Assembly: GCF_918797505.1 (NCBI RefSeq)
Contig: NC_092802.1
Coordinates: forward strand, 18,931,883 to 18,995,882
Direction: 5' to 3'
Source of the DNA: Bemisia tabaci
Taxonomy: Eukaryota > Arthropoda > Insecta > Hemiptera > Aleyrodidae
Length of the DNA stretch: 64,000 nt
Shown here piece by piece: positions 52,389-61,120 of the stretch (the first letter of the stretch is position 1; every line of letters begins with the position of its first letter). The notes below the pieces were generated by a model. The model ran no database searches. It had not been told where the DNA came from and worked only from the letters and a program-made list of their open reading frames with translations. The position numbers and the translations under genes are program-made.

Positions 52389-52759
52389 CGACGCGCAGTG
52401 GATCGAGTCAATCAGAAAGGTCGGACATGGGATTTTTGACAAAAAATACAAATCTGTAAGTGTTGAATTTGTCAAATTTTTAATATTTAGGGGTGCTTCT
52501 GGTAGAAAATTTCACGAGAAAACCAATGAACAGGGTAGTCACAGTCAAGGAGTACCGAGAAATGTCAGGGAATTTAAAACGACAGGGAAAACCTGGAAAT
52601 GTAAAGAAAAATGACGGAGGTGAGGTGTTAAGGAAAAATTGTAAATTTACTTATACTAGCTTTTCAGACTGGTTTTGACGTTTAGAACAACCAATTTTGC
52701 CCAAAAACTATTTCACTTTATGCCTTTCTTGCCACCCTGGTAAAAATGTTCCATGCGAA

Positions 52760-53010
52760 TTTGCATGGAAATCACCTGATTTCCATGCAAGACGCATGGA
52801 AATCAATTGGTTTCCATGAAAGTAGCATGGAAGTCAAATCATTTCCATGCAAGTTGCATGGAAATGATCTGATTTCCATGCACCGCAGAACTCAAGTGAT
52901 TTCCACGCGGGAGGGAAACGTCATCATTTCCATGCAGTCTGGATGGAAATCTTATGATTTCAATGCAACATGCGTGGACATTTTACTTTTTCCATAATGA
53001 GCATGGAATC
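52760..53010 (+). repeat. Palindromic CATGGAAAT tandem array
   Basis: About seven units of 30-40 bp, each TTTCCATGCAANN-GCATGGAAATCA with variable spacers. Two inverted units lie at the other end of the element (53960-54075). Confidence 0.8.
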
Positions 53011-53389
53011 GTTACCAACATTATTTGAGCAGCTTGCTAACGAAGTCATCGTTATTAATGCATTGTGAAAAAAACAGAAACACTTGGTACTAATCACGAT
53101 GGGTCAAACCAGATATGCAAGATTTTATGAAACTTCATAAAATATAATTTCGTTAACATCAATAATTTTTGGAAACTTCTACACTGAGCTCAGTATAACA
53201 TTATACGGTAAAATCTTAATTTTAGTTAGAAAAAAAAACAAAAAAAAAACAGGAAAAATAAAAAGATGAGTCAAACGTAGTTTTTTAAAGAATTCACGGA
53301 CGATTGTTGCGGGTTGCATCAGTAGCCCCCAAAAAATCGTTGACATTTCCTCGTTGGTCTTTTTTGGGCGTGCATAAATGCAGAAAAAA

Positions 53390-53660
53390 GTGAATAAAGG
53401 AAAATAATATTGAATTAAATAAAAAAATAAGTAAAACCATAAAATAAATTATAAAAAATAAAATTAAAGAAAAAAAGAGTAAGTGAAGAAATGATCATAT
53501 AAAGAAAAAATAAATTGAAGTAAAAATTTGTTAAAAAAAAAATAAAGTAAAAAAATAAAGTCAAAGAAAATAAAGAAAGTAAAGTTTAAAAAAAGAGTTA
53601 ACAAATAAAATACAGTAAACAACTAAAGTAAAGTTAAAATAAAATTAAGTAAAAATAAAA
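53390..53660 (+). repeat. A-rich low-complexity tract
   Basis: AAATAAAG, AAGTAAA and AAAATAAA words with almost no C. Low complexity; no further assignment. Confidence 0.8.
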
Positions 53661-53754
53661 TATTTTTTTAAAAACGAACAAATGTACATGTATTCTAAAT
53701 ATTCTAGTTATCCGTTCTAATCGAAGTTAAATCCTGAATTTTCGGCTCCCATTC

Positions 53755-53835
53755 TCATCGCTCGGTATAGATCAATCGGTAGGGTCTTCGGCTAGTGTTA
53801 GGTAGGTCCCAGGTTCAATCCCCGATGCAGGCAAA
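53755..53835 (+). ncRNA. tRNA-like sequence (possible SINE head)
   Basis: TAGATCAATCGGTAGGGTC (53767-53785) resembles a polymerase III A box, and AGGTTCAATCCCC (53811-53823) resembles a B box, at a tRNA-like distance of about 45 bp. A clean acceptor stem and anticodon loop could not be drawn, so this is at best a tRNA-derived SINE head or a decayed tRNA. Confidence 0.35.
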
Positions 53836-54365
53836 AAATTCTAACTTACGATAACGCTTGCATGGACCCCAATAGTTCAATTTTATTTTTCACGATTTCG
53901 AAAATTATTTCCTTAAATAATCCTTAGGGGTGCCTCTTTTTCCCCAACCACCCTGCTTAACATTTTCCATGCGGCTGATTTCCTTGAAGTTGGTTTCCAT
54001 GCCATATGCGCATGGACATTTTTCCGTTCCAATTTTACATGCGGCTGATTTCCATGCAAATTTCGCATGGAACATTTTTACCAGGGCATATTGCATATTT
54101 CATTTGTCAGGGATTTTTGCTCAAATGTGTCAGGAGAATGGACATGTCAGAGAATTTCATATTCTTTTCGTGGTGTTTCCATAATCACTTTTAAACTCTC
54201 AAAGTTTTGTATGAACGAAGTTATGAGCTTTTTAAGTTTCCAAATTTTGTCTGACTTCTCCCATTGACTCGATCCACTGTGCGACGGCTCAGGAACAATG
54301 TCCGGACCCGTTGCATACTCTTTGAAGCGAGAAGGTAAAACATGTACAGTATTCTTAAGTAGATT

Positions 54366-54620
54366 TGGACCGCGTTTAACAGAAAGGAACCAAGCCACAT
54401 CAGCTATTGCCCAATATAATTGGGCAATTTAATTTTTGACATGAAAACGATTGTGCGGATTTTTGTGCAAATTTCAGTGAATTTTCTCCATAGTACGAAG
54501 CAAATTCCTTAAAAATTTCAAGGAAATCCGCCTAAACGTTCTCTTGTAAAAAATTAAATTTCCTAGTCAAATTTGGCAACAGGTTATGTGGCTTGGTTCC
54601 TTTCTGTTAAACGCGGTCCA
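54366..54620. mobile_element. V-family fold-back MITE, TSD TT
   Basis: Ends TGGACCGCGTTTAACAGAAA and TTTCTGTTAAACGCGGTCCA with GGAACCAAGCCACATCAGC / GTTATGTGGCTTGGTTCC. The related sequence at 55937-56030 lacks the insertion (GTAGATTTTGAAG), showing that TT was duplicated. Confidence 0.82.
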
Positions 54621-54684
54621 TTTTGAAGCTGGAAATAAATTCCACATTTTTTCGATAAGCTCATCGCAGAATGGACCGTAAAAG

Positions 54685-55062
54685 AACTGAATTCAGCAGA
54701 AAGGAACCAAGTGACATCAGCTATTGCCAAATTTAATAAGACGGTTTAATTTTTTACATGAAAACAGTCGTGCGGAATTCGGAGTAAATTTCAGTGACTG
54801 TTTGCATACCACGAAGTAAAATCCTTAACATTTTCCATAGAATCCGCACATACGTTCTCTTGTAAAAAATTAAGTGTTTTGCATGAAAACGGTAGTGCGG
54901 AATTTAGAGCAAATTTCAGTGATTTTCTGCGTAGTACAATGTAAATTCCTCAAAATTTTCAAAAGAATCCGCACAAACATTCTCTTGAAAAAATCTAAAA
55001 TGTCCAGTTAAATTTGGCAATAGCTGATGTGGCTTGGTTACTTTCTGCTAAACGCGATCAAA
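54685..55062. mobile_element. V-family fold-back MITE with internal duplication
   Basis: AGCAGAAAGGAACCAAGTGA at the left, TGGCTTGGTTACTTTCTGCT at the right. The interior carries two tandem copies of about 125 bp starting TTTTTTACATGAAAACAGTC and TGTTTTGCATGAAAACGGTA. Confidence 0.72.
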
Positions 55063-55473
55063 TTTAGGCACCACAAGATGTGTTCCCTCATCAAAATTTT
55101 ACATAAAATACTCTTTAAACATACTTGATTTTATTTGTTACAGGTAATGGTTTGAAATCGTTGACAACAGAAACAAGGAAGATAATACTCGATGTCGTAA
55201 GTTTACGCTTAATACTCGGTTCGATTTCTCATTTTGCTTATTCCCGTTTCGGGGCGATTATGAGTCTGTCGCATTTTTTTCCTTTATTGGAAAGATGCTT
55301 CGAAAAAAGAGATGCTTCATAGGAGAAGTGGCTCAAAAACACCACGAGTCTGAAAGTGCCACACTTTTAGATGTGTCTGAAATACACTCCTAACTTCACA
55401 ATTCTTTAATAATAAATTTCACCGCGCAAGCAAATTCGACCATTTTTTAACGTCCGCTTTGGAAAGTACATAA
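55063..55473. other. Unassigned spacer
   Basis: Nothing recognised. Confidence 0.4.
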
Positions 55474-55478
55474 CGGCT

Positions 55479-55909
55479 CACAGTGGATCGAGTCAATCAG
55501 AGAGGTCGAACATGAGATTTTTAACTGCAAATTGCTATGTTTACTTCATCGAATTCTAAATTTTAAGGGGGTTTTGTAGCAGAAAATTTCAGGGAGGAAC
55601 CAATGGAACCACTTTTAGAACCTCAATGTTTTGCATAATTGGAGTTATAAGCGTTTAAAGTTGCCAAATTTTGTCCGACTTTTCCTATTGGCTCAATCCA
55701 CCGTGCGCTGGTTCTCGGTCTGAAGACTCATAGTTTTCTTTCCATCAATGCATTCAATTACTTGATGTTTCGAAGTTTTCAAGTCATCTTATAACGAAAC
55801 AATTATTCTGTCGTAACCTATTAAAAATCACGATGACCGCATAAACGGAGTTAAGCGTTTAATGTTGCCGAATTTTGTCCGACCTCTCTTATTGACTTGA
55901 TTCACTGTG
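55479..55909 (+). mobile_element. Transib-like composite copy 8, TSD CGGCT
   Basis: A full element 55479-55705 (left CACAGTGGATCGAGTCAATC, right GGCTCAATCCACCGTG) is followed by 135 bp and a second right arm ending CACTGTG at 55909. The pentamer CGGCT flanks the outermost ends exactly (55474-55478, 55910-55914), while the inner right end is followed by CGCTG. The outer pair therefore defines the inserted unit. Confidence 0.8.
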
Positions 55910-56450
55910 CGGCTATAGGCATAATATCTCGCCGTTACACTTTTCGAAGCGAGAGGGTAAAACATGAACATCATTTTAACGTAGATTTTGAAGTTAGAAG
56001 TGAACTTCACTCCTTGTAGATAAGCTCATCCTGATTTTGAAGTCATTTTTTTGCAGACTCAATCTCTCTTTTTCCTGTATCAAAAGTTTTCAACGGACCC
56101 ACGCATTTACGTGCGCGATCCATAAATCAATTTGCCCCTGTTGTGTTGCGAAGAAGGGAAAGATTAATGCAAAATCGAATGCAAAAATAGAGTACTTCCT
56201 CTTTTTCTTTTGCAGACTACTCTGATAGATGCTGAGCCTCAGACAACGTATTGTGGCATTGTTGATTTATGCAGCAACGCCAGGATGTTGTTTTTCAACA
56301 ACCGAAATTCTCCTCCGTAAAAAAAGCATCAGAACAGCAGATTCACCGAACCAAAGCGAAGGCCGATCGCTCCTTTAACCTCTGCAATTTTGACGGTCTC
56401 AGCCGCCAAGGCGAATCACCATTTCGATGTTGCCGGATCTCCGTTTAATT
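55910..56450. other. Spacer including a V-free paralogue
   Basis: 55937-56030 parallels 54312-54365 plus 54621-54670 (GAAGCGAGAGGGTAAAACAT, GTAGATT, GATAAGCTCATC). The rest is unassigned. Confidence 0.6.
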
Positions 56451-56704
56451 CTGCCGTGCTAAAGAAAAACGCCGTATGAACCTTTAGGCGTTGCCAAATT
56501 TCCTTTGAAAATACACGAATTTCCTTGTAAACTTATGAATATTTTTTCCCCCAATTTTTTGGATAATTTTGTTCGCAATTTCACCTGAAGTCCCTGAAAA
56601 TTTCAAGGAGAAATATTCATTATTTCCCTCAAAAATAAACATTTTATTGAAGGAAATTTGACAACTCTCGAATGTTCATACGGCGTTGTTCCTTAGCACG
56701 GCAG
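56451..56704. mobile_element. CTGCCGTG-family MITE
   Basis: Ends CTGCCGTGCTAAAG and CCTTAGCACGGCAG, 254 bp. Flanking tetramers AATT and GAAA disagree. Confidence 0.82.
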
Positions 56705-57228
56705 GAAAGTGGTGTTTATGTCGCAGGCAAATAGTCGAATCAGACGTTTGGTTAAATGCCGGGCCAAATAGTCGGATATTCTTACATAGACTGAAATTCT
56801 AATTATTTTGCTATCTGCAGACAAAATAATTCTCTGATTATATGGGAAGGAATTATCCGTAAAAATTTGCTTCATACAGTTATGAATACGTTTATTCTAG
56901 TCTTTCAATGCACGCTCATCTCAAAATACTCAGCGTTTTATCAAATAAATAGATTTCAAAATTTGGTCGGTTGAAGAAATACATAAAAGGAGCATTTTGG
57001 AACGAAAAATGCTATGACAGTCTGCATGTGCTTTCGAGAAGAATGTTATAGCTATAACTCATAACTCTTTGATTTTAACAGGAATTCCTTTAACTTTCAT
57101 AAAAGCTCAAGTACTCACGTGGGGCTGTACGGACTCTGATAGCGTGGACCAAAAAATCAAAACACAGCGGTGGTGATCCCTGCGCGGAAAAAATTCTTAC
57201 TACGCACCGCTGTAGTGTCACCTTAAAG
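56705..57228. other. Unassigned spacer
   Basis: ATGTCGCAGGCAAATAGTCG at 56717 resembles ATGTCGCAGGCAATTAGTCA at 59029, a short shared block. Nothing else recognised. Confidence 0.4.
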
Positions 57229-57355
57229 CTTCAGTTACCTACACGATCAAATTGAGCCATCAAACTGAAGTTCTGATTTGTGGAAAAATACCTGAGGTGA
57301 GGATGCGACCAATGAGAGGCCCAATTTGATGGCTCAATTTGATCGTGTAACTGGA
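57229..57355. repeat. Short TTAA-flanked fold-back
   Basis: CAGTTACCTACACGATCAAA with TTGAGCCATCAAA, and TTTGATGGCTCAATTTGATC with GTGTAACTG, are inverted. TTAA adjoins both sides (about 57222-57225 and 57357-57360). Confidence 0.6.
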
Positions 57356-57694
57356 CCTTAACACTGCTCGTTTAAAGTCAAGAATACTATGTACGAGGGG
57401 CGTTCAATAAGTAAGTATCCCCCCTCTCTAAAATCCATAAGAATGGACCAATCTTAAAAAACTTGGACTCAAAATCTTTCTTAGGATATTTTGAGTTCAA
57501 CAAAACAAACCGCAACAAAATCGGACGATATGCGGCCGAACGCGAGCCGTTTGAACGCGCCGAGGTGCTCGACGCTCCCGCCGAATCTGCGAGGATTTGA
57601 AGTCCGCTACAGGAGAAGAGCTTCTCTGCCAAAGCCTCAGTCGTTCATCACTGACGAAAAATCAAAGAAATTTTTGTAGAATAAGGGGCTTACC

Positions 57695-57898
57695 TCACTT
57701 CTCCACATAACCAGCTCGATCCAAGCAAGTCTGATACTGAGACTAAGACTAAGAGAACAGCTTTTGGATGCCTCGTGCGTGGAAGTCTTTCAGCTGACCG
57801 CGGATGAAAGAGTGGACGGCTTGTTTGACCTCTTCCACTGATTCAAAATTAACTCCTCCAAGTTCAGATTTCAGGAACGGGAATAAATGGTGGTCTGG
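57695..57898 (-). pseudogene. mariner transposase C-terminus, left arm
   Basis: Read from 57898 leftward: PDHHLFPFLKSELGGVNF, ESVEEVKQAVHSFIRGQL, KDFHARGIQKLF, then stop codons within a short TCTTAG-type repeat, then CLDRAGYVEK and the final stop at 57695-57697. PDHHLFPFLK carries the last catalytic Asp region of the mariner DDE/D domain, and IQKL...GYVEK is the usual mariner end. Inactive: no N-terminal DNA-binding region, no first two catalytic aspartates, internal stops. Confidence 0.88.
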
Positions 57899-57903
57899 TT
57901 TGC

Positions 57904-58098
57904 CATTTATTATCGTATCTGAAATCTGAACTCGGAGGAGTTAATTTTGAATCAGTGGAAGAGGTCAAACAAGCCGTCCACTCTTTCATCCGCGGTCAGC
58001 TGAAAGACTTCCACGCACGAGGCATCCAAAAGCTGTTCTCTTAGTCTTAGTCTCAGTATCAGACTTGCTTGGATCGAGCTGGTTATGTGGAGAAGTGA
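57904..58098 (+). pseudogene. mariner transposase C-terminus, right arm
   Basis: Mirror copy of the left arm. It starts HLLSYLKSELGG where the left arm has HLFPFLKSELGG, then ESVEEVKQAVHSFIRGQL, HARGIQKLFS, stops at 58042-58044 and 58048-58050, and CLDRAGYVEK with stop at 58096-58098. The PD catalytic residues lie beyond the junction and are lost on this arm. Both arms share the same internal stops, so the damage predates the inverted duplication. Confidence 0.88.
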
Positions 58099-58401
58099 GG
58101 TAAGCCCCTTATTCTACAAAAATTTCTTTGATTTTTCGTCAGTGATGAACGACTGAGGCTTTGGCAGAGAAGCTCTTCTCCTGTAGCGGACTTCAAATCC
58201 TCGCAGATTCGGCGGGAGCGTCGAGCACCTCGGCGCGTTCAAACGGCTCGCGTTCGGCCGCATATCGTCCGATTTTGTTGCAATTTGTTTTGTTGAACTC
58301 AAAATATCCTAAGGAAGATTTTGAGCCCAAGTTTTTTAAGATTGGTCTATTATTATGGATTTTAGAGAGGGGGGATACTTACTTATTGAACGCCCCTCGT
58401 A

Positions 58402-58671
58402 CTTTAAAAGGCAACAATGCTGTGGGGGTGGCATAAGGCACCGGAGTGAGACTTGGGTGTCGTATCTGATCACTGCGGACCATTTTCATGTTTCTTTGGC
58501 CAATGAAGTGGTGCTACGTTCCGCCGGATCGTCTCTCTGGCCAACTTCCAACCCTGCTGACACTTCGCTGTTGCTGAGCACCGCATGATGGTACAAGAGT
58601 AGCACCTTGCAGGAAGAGTAAGACCATCTGCACTTGCAGCACAAGAAATATGTGCCTTGCTCTGAACGGTT
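58402..58671. other. Unassigned spacer
   Basis: Nothing recognised. Confidence 0.4.
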
Positions 58672-59040
58672 ATATATTTATTTATTTATTTATTTTATAA
58701 TTTGTACAATTGAGCCTCTGGCTGAGGCTATGGCACACGTCATATTTGGTACATGGTGAACAGTTACAGCGATATACATAAGGTACAAGGTTTAAATTTT
58801 ACTAGCCTACAAGTTCGTGGAGATTATAGAAGGCTTTTTCGAATAAGAAAGCACGCAGCCCCTTAAAAAACGATGTTAGATCAGCATTTCGAAAGTGTAG
58901 CTTCACACTCCAAGGCAGTGCGTTGAACATCTGTATTGCCGAAAATTTGACATCCTGCTCAGTCCGTCTCAATCGAATCATTTTATTAGGGATGTTCTTA
59001 TGCCTACTGTTGTAATGATGATATATATATGTCGCAGGCA
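58672..59040 (-). pseudogene. LINE 3' end with (TTTA)n tail
   Basis: A (TTTA)n-type tail at 58672-58697 in minus orientation. The minus strand encodes YNSRHKNIPN, RLRRTEQDVKFSAIQMFNAL, PWSVKLHFRNADLTSFFKGL and a stop at 58802. The RLRR...SAIQMFN-LP order is typical of the C-terminus of CR1/L2/Jockey-type reverse-transcriptase proteins. 5'-truncated. No exact duplication could be fixed because the target is AT-rich. Confidence 0.6.
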
Positions 59041-59221
59041 ATTAGTCAAATAAGGTATTATATCAAACGTCCAGGCAGATAGCCAAATTTTGATAGTTTA
59101 CGACATTTTGTAAATTTATTGTAAAGAGCTCACGATTTTTCGATATTTTGGGGAAAAAATGACTCATTAGCTTTTCGAACTCCCCTCGTTCCTTCCTCCT
59201 CAAATAATGCTTATACGAATC

Positions 59222-59472
59222 GTATTTTGCAAAAAGGAACCAACAGCATTCCAATGTTGCTAGGATTGTGCAACTTACATTCTTTGCAAAAAATTACTGA
59301 AATCATGAAAACAATTAAATCTTGAATCAATTTGTCTTGAATTCATTGTTTATCGGGAGTTAAGATACAATTTGCTTAGATGGTCTGTTTCTATTTGCAA
59401 GTAAAAAAAATTTTGCACAATCTTAGCGACATTGGAATGCTCCTGGCTCCTTTTTGCAAAATGCAATCCATA
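59222..59472. mobile_element. B-family fold-back MITE, diverged copy
   Basis: ATTTTGCAAAAAGGAACCAA and GCATTCCAATGTTGCTAGGA at the left, ATTGGAATGCTCCTGGCTCC and TTTTTGCAAAATGCAATCCA at the right. Confidence 0.8.
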
Positions 59473-59749
59473 TATTTGAATAATAACATTTTAAAAATGT
59501 CTGTATTTTACGATATGCCGGAAATGTCAAGATAGAATGAGAGTTGATAGCGATTTGACTGCCGTAGTAAATCACTTTCATCATTTTTCCGTCGTTCCAG
59601 TGAGTCTGAAATTCCTTCGAGTTGTTAAGCTTAATGTTAATCGTTAGCCTTTTTTTAAAAGAAAATTTCTTCGGTGATTTCTATCTGTATATATTTGAAA
59701 ATTAAGATGAGAAAAAGTCATCATCCTTTCCAGGGATGAATATATATTA

Positions 59750-59808
59750 TTGAGGAAAATTTAGAATGATTTGAATATACATATGCCTTTTTTCCTAAGC
59801 ATGGCAAT
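59750..59808 (-). repeat. CTGCCGTG-family right-end fragment
   Basis: TATGCCTTTTTTCCTAAGCA with TGGCA; very diverged. Confidence 0.4.
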
Positions 59809-61115
59809 CAAAACGAGGAAAAAGAAAAATCACTACGTTCAGCAAAAAGAACTCAGCTTGTGAGACACCAACGGTTTATTCACTGGTTGGCTGTCAAACT
59901 TCAAAATAAAAGTTAACGTGGAATCAATTATAGTGTTTGCGCTCGCGTCTTGGAGTTCAATTTAATCTCTAAGAAAATTGAGAGAGGATTAACTGCGTTC
60001 GCGCGAAACCCGTCTTTAATTTAACTTATTAAGGAATTTTAATTGAAGTAATTCAATTTAGCTCCTTTTGCGAAACGCAGAGATAAGTAACGTCACAATT
60101 GTGCAAAATAACTGCTGAGCGACTCTAATTAGCGTTTAACCGCATTTCACGCCATACATGCTTAACTTCTTCTTATGTTTCACTATTTTAATAGAATTCA
60201 AAAAAAATTTAATGTCTTGAACCTCCCGTAATTTTTCAGCAATTTTTTTACCTTTTGTAAATTCATCGGTATTCGTCAGAGGAGCGATGAATATATAACG
60301 TGAAACAGAGGTTGAAAAGGAGATTTTTTTGACAGAGAACGAAAATTCGTAACCACCATACCTCTCATGCATTAAGCTAACATGCATTACCTTAATGCAT
60401 GTTTTTTAGCTTTTGTTCCAGTTGAGGTTTGGCATGTAATTCGCCCGAAACGTCCTGCTTTGTTTTGTGATTCCTTAGCTTTGTAAACCCATTTGTTTTT
60501 TGTATTCGATTGTGTTTTTATTGTTGTGTGCATTCAGGCTATTGTGTCTCATCCCTCTCTTATCGGACACATTTATTACACACTTTTAGGGGGTTTTTTT
60601 ATGCCTTCTTGAAATAAGTTTGACACGTTTCCAACACATTTTAAGAAGGTTTGAATGACCACAATTAAAAACATTTTCAATATGTTTCAAAGACATGGTC
60701 AACTTGCACATTTCATGTCTCGTTTTGAAAACATCTTGGGAACATGTCAATGACTGAGCCGAGATTGACAACATTTGAAACATTTTAAAAACATTCCATT
60801 GTGTAACTGTGCTATTAGGGTCTAGTCTTCATACGGAATAAAGAAGGAACTCCACAAGGAGCGAACCCTTTGTTTTCCCCAAAACCCGGTTGCTTTCGGT
60901 TAAAATCGATCCAAATGTAGTATTTCTGTTCTGACCGAGACACGTCCGCGCTCTTGCGAAGGAAGCACGCCCGACAAAGTAATTGCAGCCGGCAGTGAGG
61001 CAATACGGCGCGGCGCAGTCATCAATAATCCATGAAGTTTATTGCACTCAAAAGACGGAAAACGCTGGGCGGGAGGGGGCGGGGAAGTATGTTAGACCTG
61101 TGCCCGTACGATGTA
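59809..61115. other. Long unassigned stretch
   Basis: ACATTTT/AAAACATTT-rich words at 60600-60800. The 83-codon frame at 60136-60387 (minus) is lysine-rich without motif. No gene called. Confidence 0.45.
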
Positions 61116-61120
61116 CGGCG

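Larger units (their letters stand above)
52735..54086. mobile_element. CCCTGGTAAAAATG-ended fold-back element, 1.35 kb
   Basis: Ends CCCTGGTAAAAATGTTCCAT and ATGGAACATTTTTACCAGGG, inverted for about 40 bp. Contains a CATGG palindromic tandem array (52760-53010), an A-rich tract (53390-53660) and a tRNA-like promoter region (53755-53835). No transposase frame. Confidence 0.75.
52530..54170. repeat. J-family insertion inside Transib-like copy 7
   Basis: Begins ACAGGGTAGTCACAGTCAAG with GTCAGGGAATTTAAA and ends in GTCAGGGATTTTTGCTC, TGTCAGGAGAATGG and GTCAGAGAATTTCATATT. The same start follows the same host position in copy 9 (61601). It holds a further fold-back at 52735-54086. Confidence 0.55.
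52394..54281 (+). mobile_element. Transib-like MITE copy 7 with 1.6 kb of nested inserts, TSD CGACG
   Basis: Left end CGCAGTGGATCGAGTCAATC, right end GACTCGATCCACTGTG. Exact CGACG at 52389-52393 and 54282-54286, so the whole 1.9-kb block sits at one target. Host sequence stops after CACGAGAAAACCAATGA (52530) and resumes near 54185 with AATCACTTTTAAACTCTCAA. Confidence 0.85.
57394..58399. mobile_element. mariner-derived 1-kb inverted palindrome, TSD TA
   Basis: Outer ends CGAGGGGCGTTCAATAAGTA and TACTTATTGAACGCCCCTCG flanked by TA (57392-57393, 58400-58401). Two nearly identical arms of about 490 bp meet near 57900. Each arm is the 3' part of a mariner element: transposase C-terminus, short 3' region and terminal repeat. 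The 5' half is missing from both. Confidence 0.9.

Noticed and set aside
52740..53010. CRISPR-like array of CATGGAAAT units
   Set aside because: Units and spacers vary in length, the units are palindromic, and the context is a eukaryotic transposon.
57387..58436. Pair of identical 81-91 codon frames on opposite strands
   Set aside because: They are the 3' non-coding part of the mariner arms read in the wrong strand, not a gene pair.
60136..60387. 83-codon lysine-rich minus-strand frame
   Set aside because: No recognisable domain; AT-rich composition alone can produce it.
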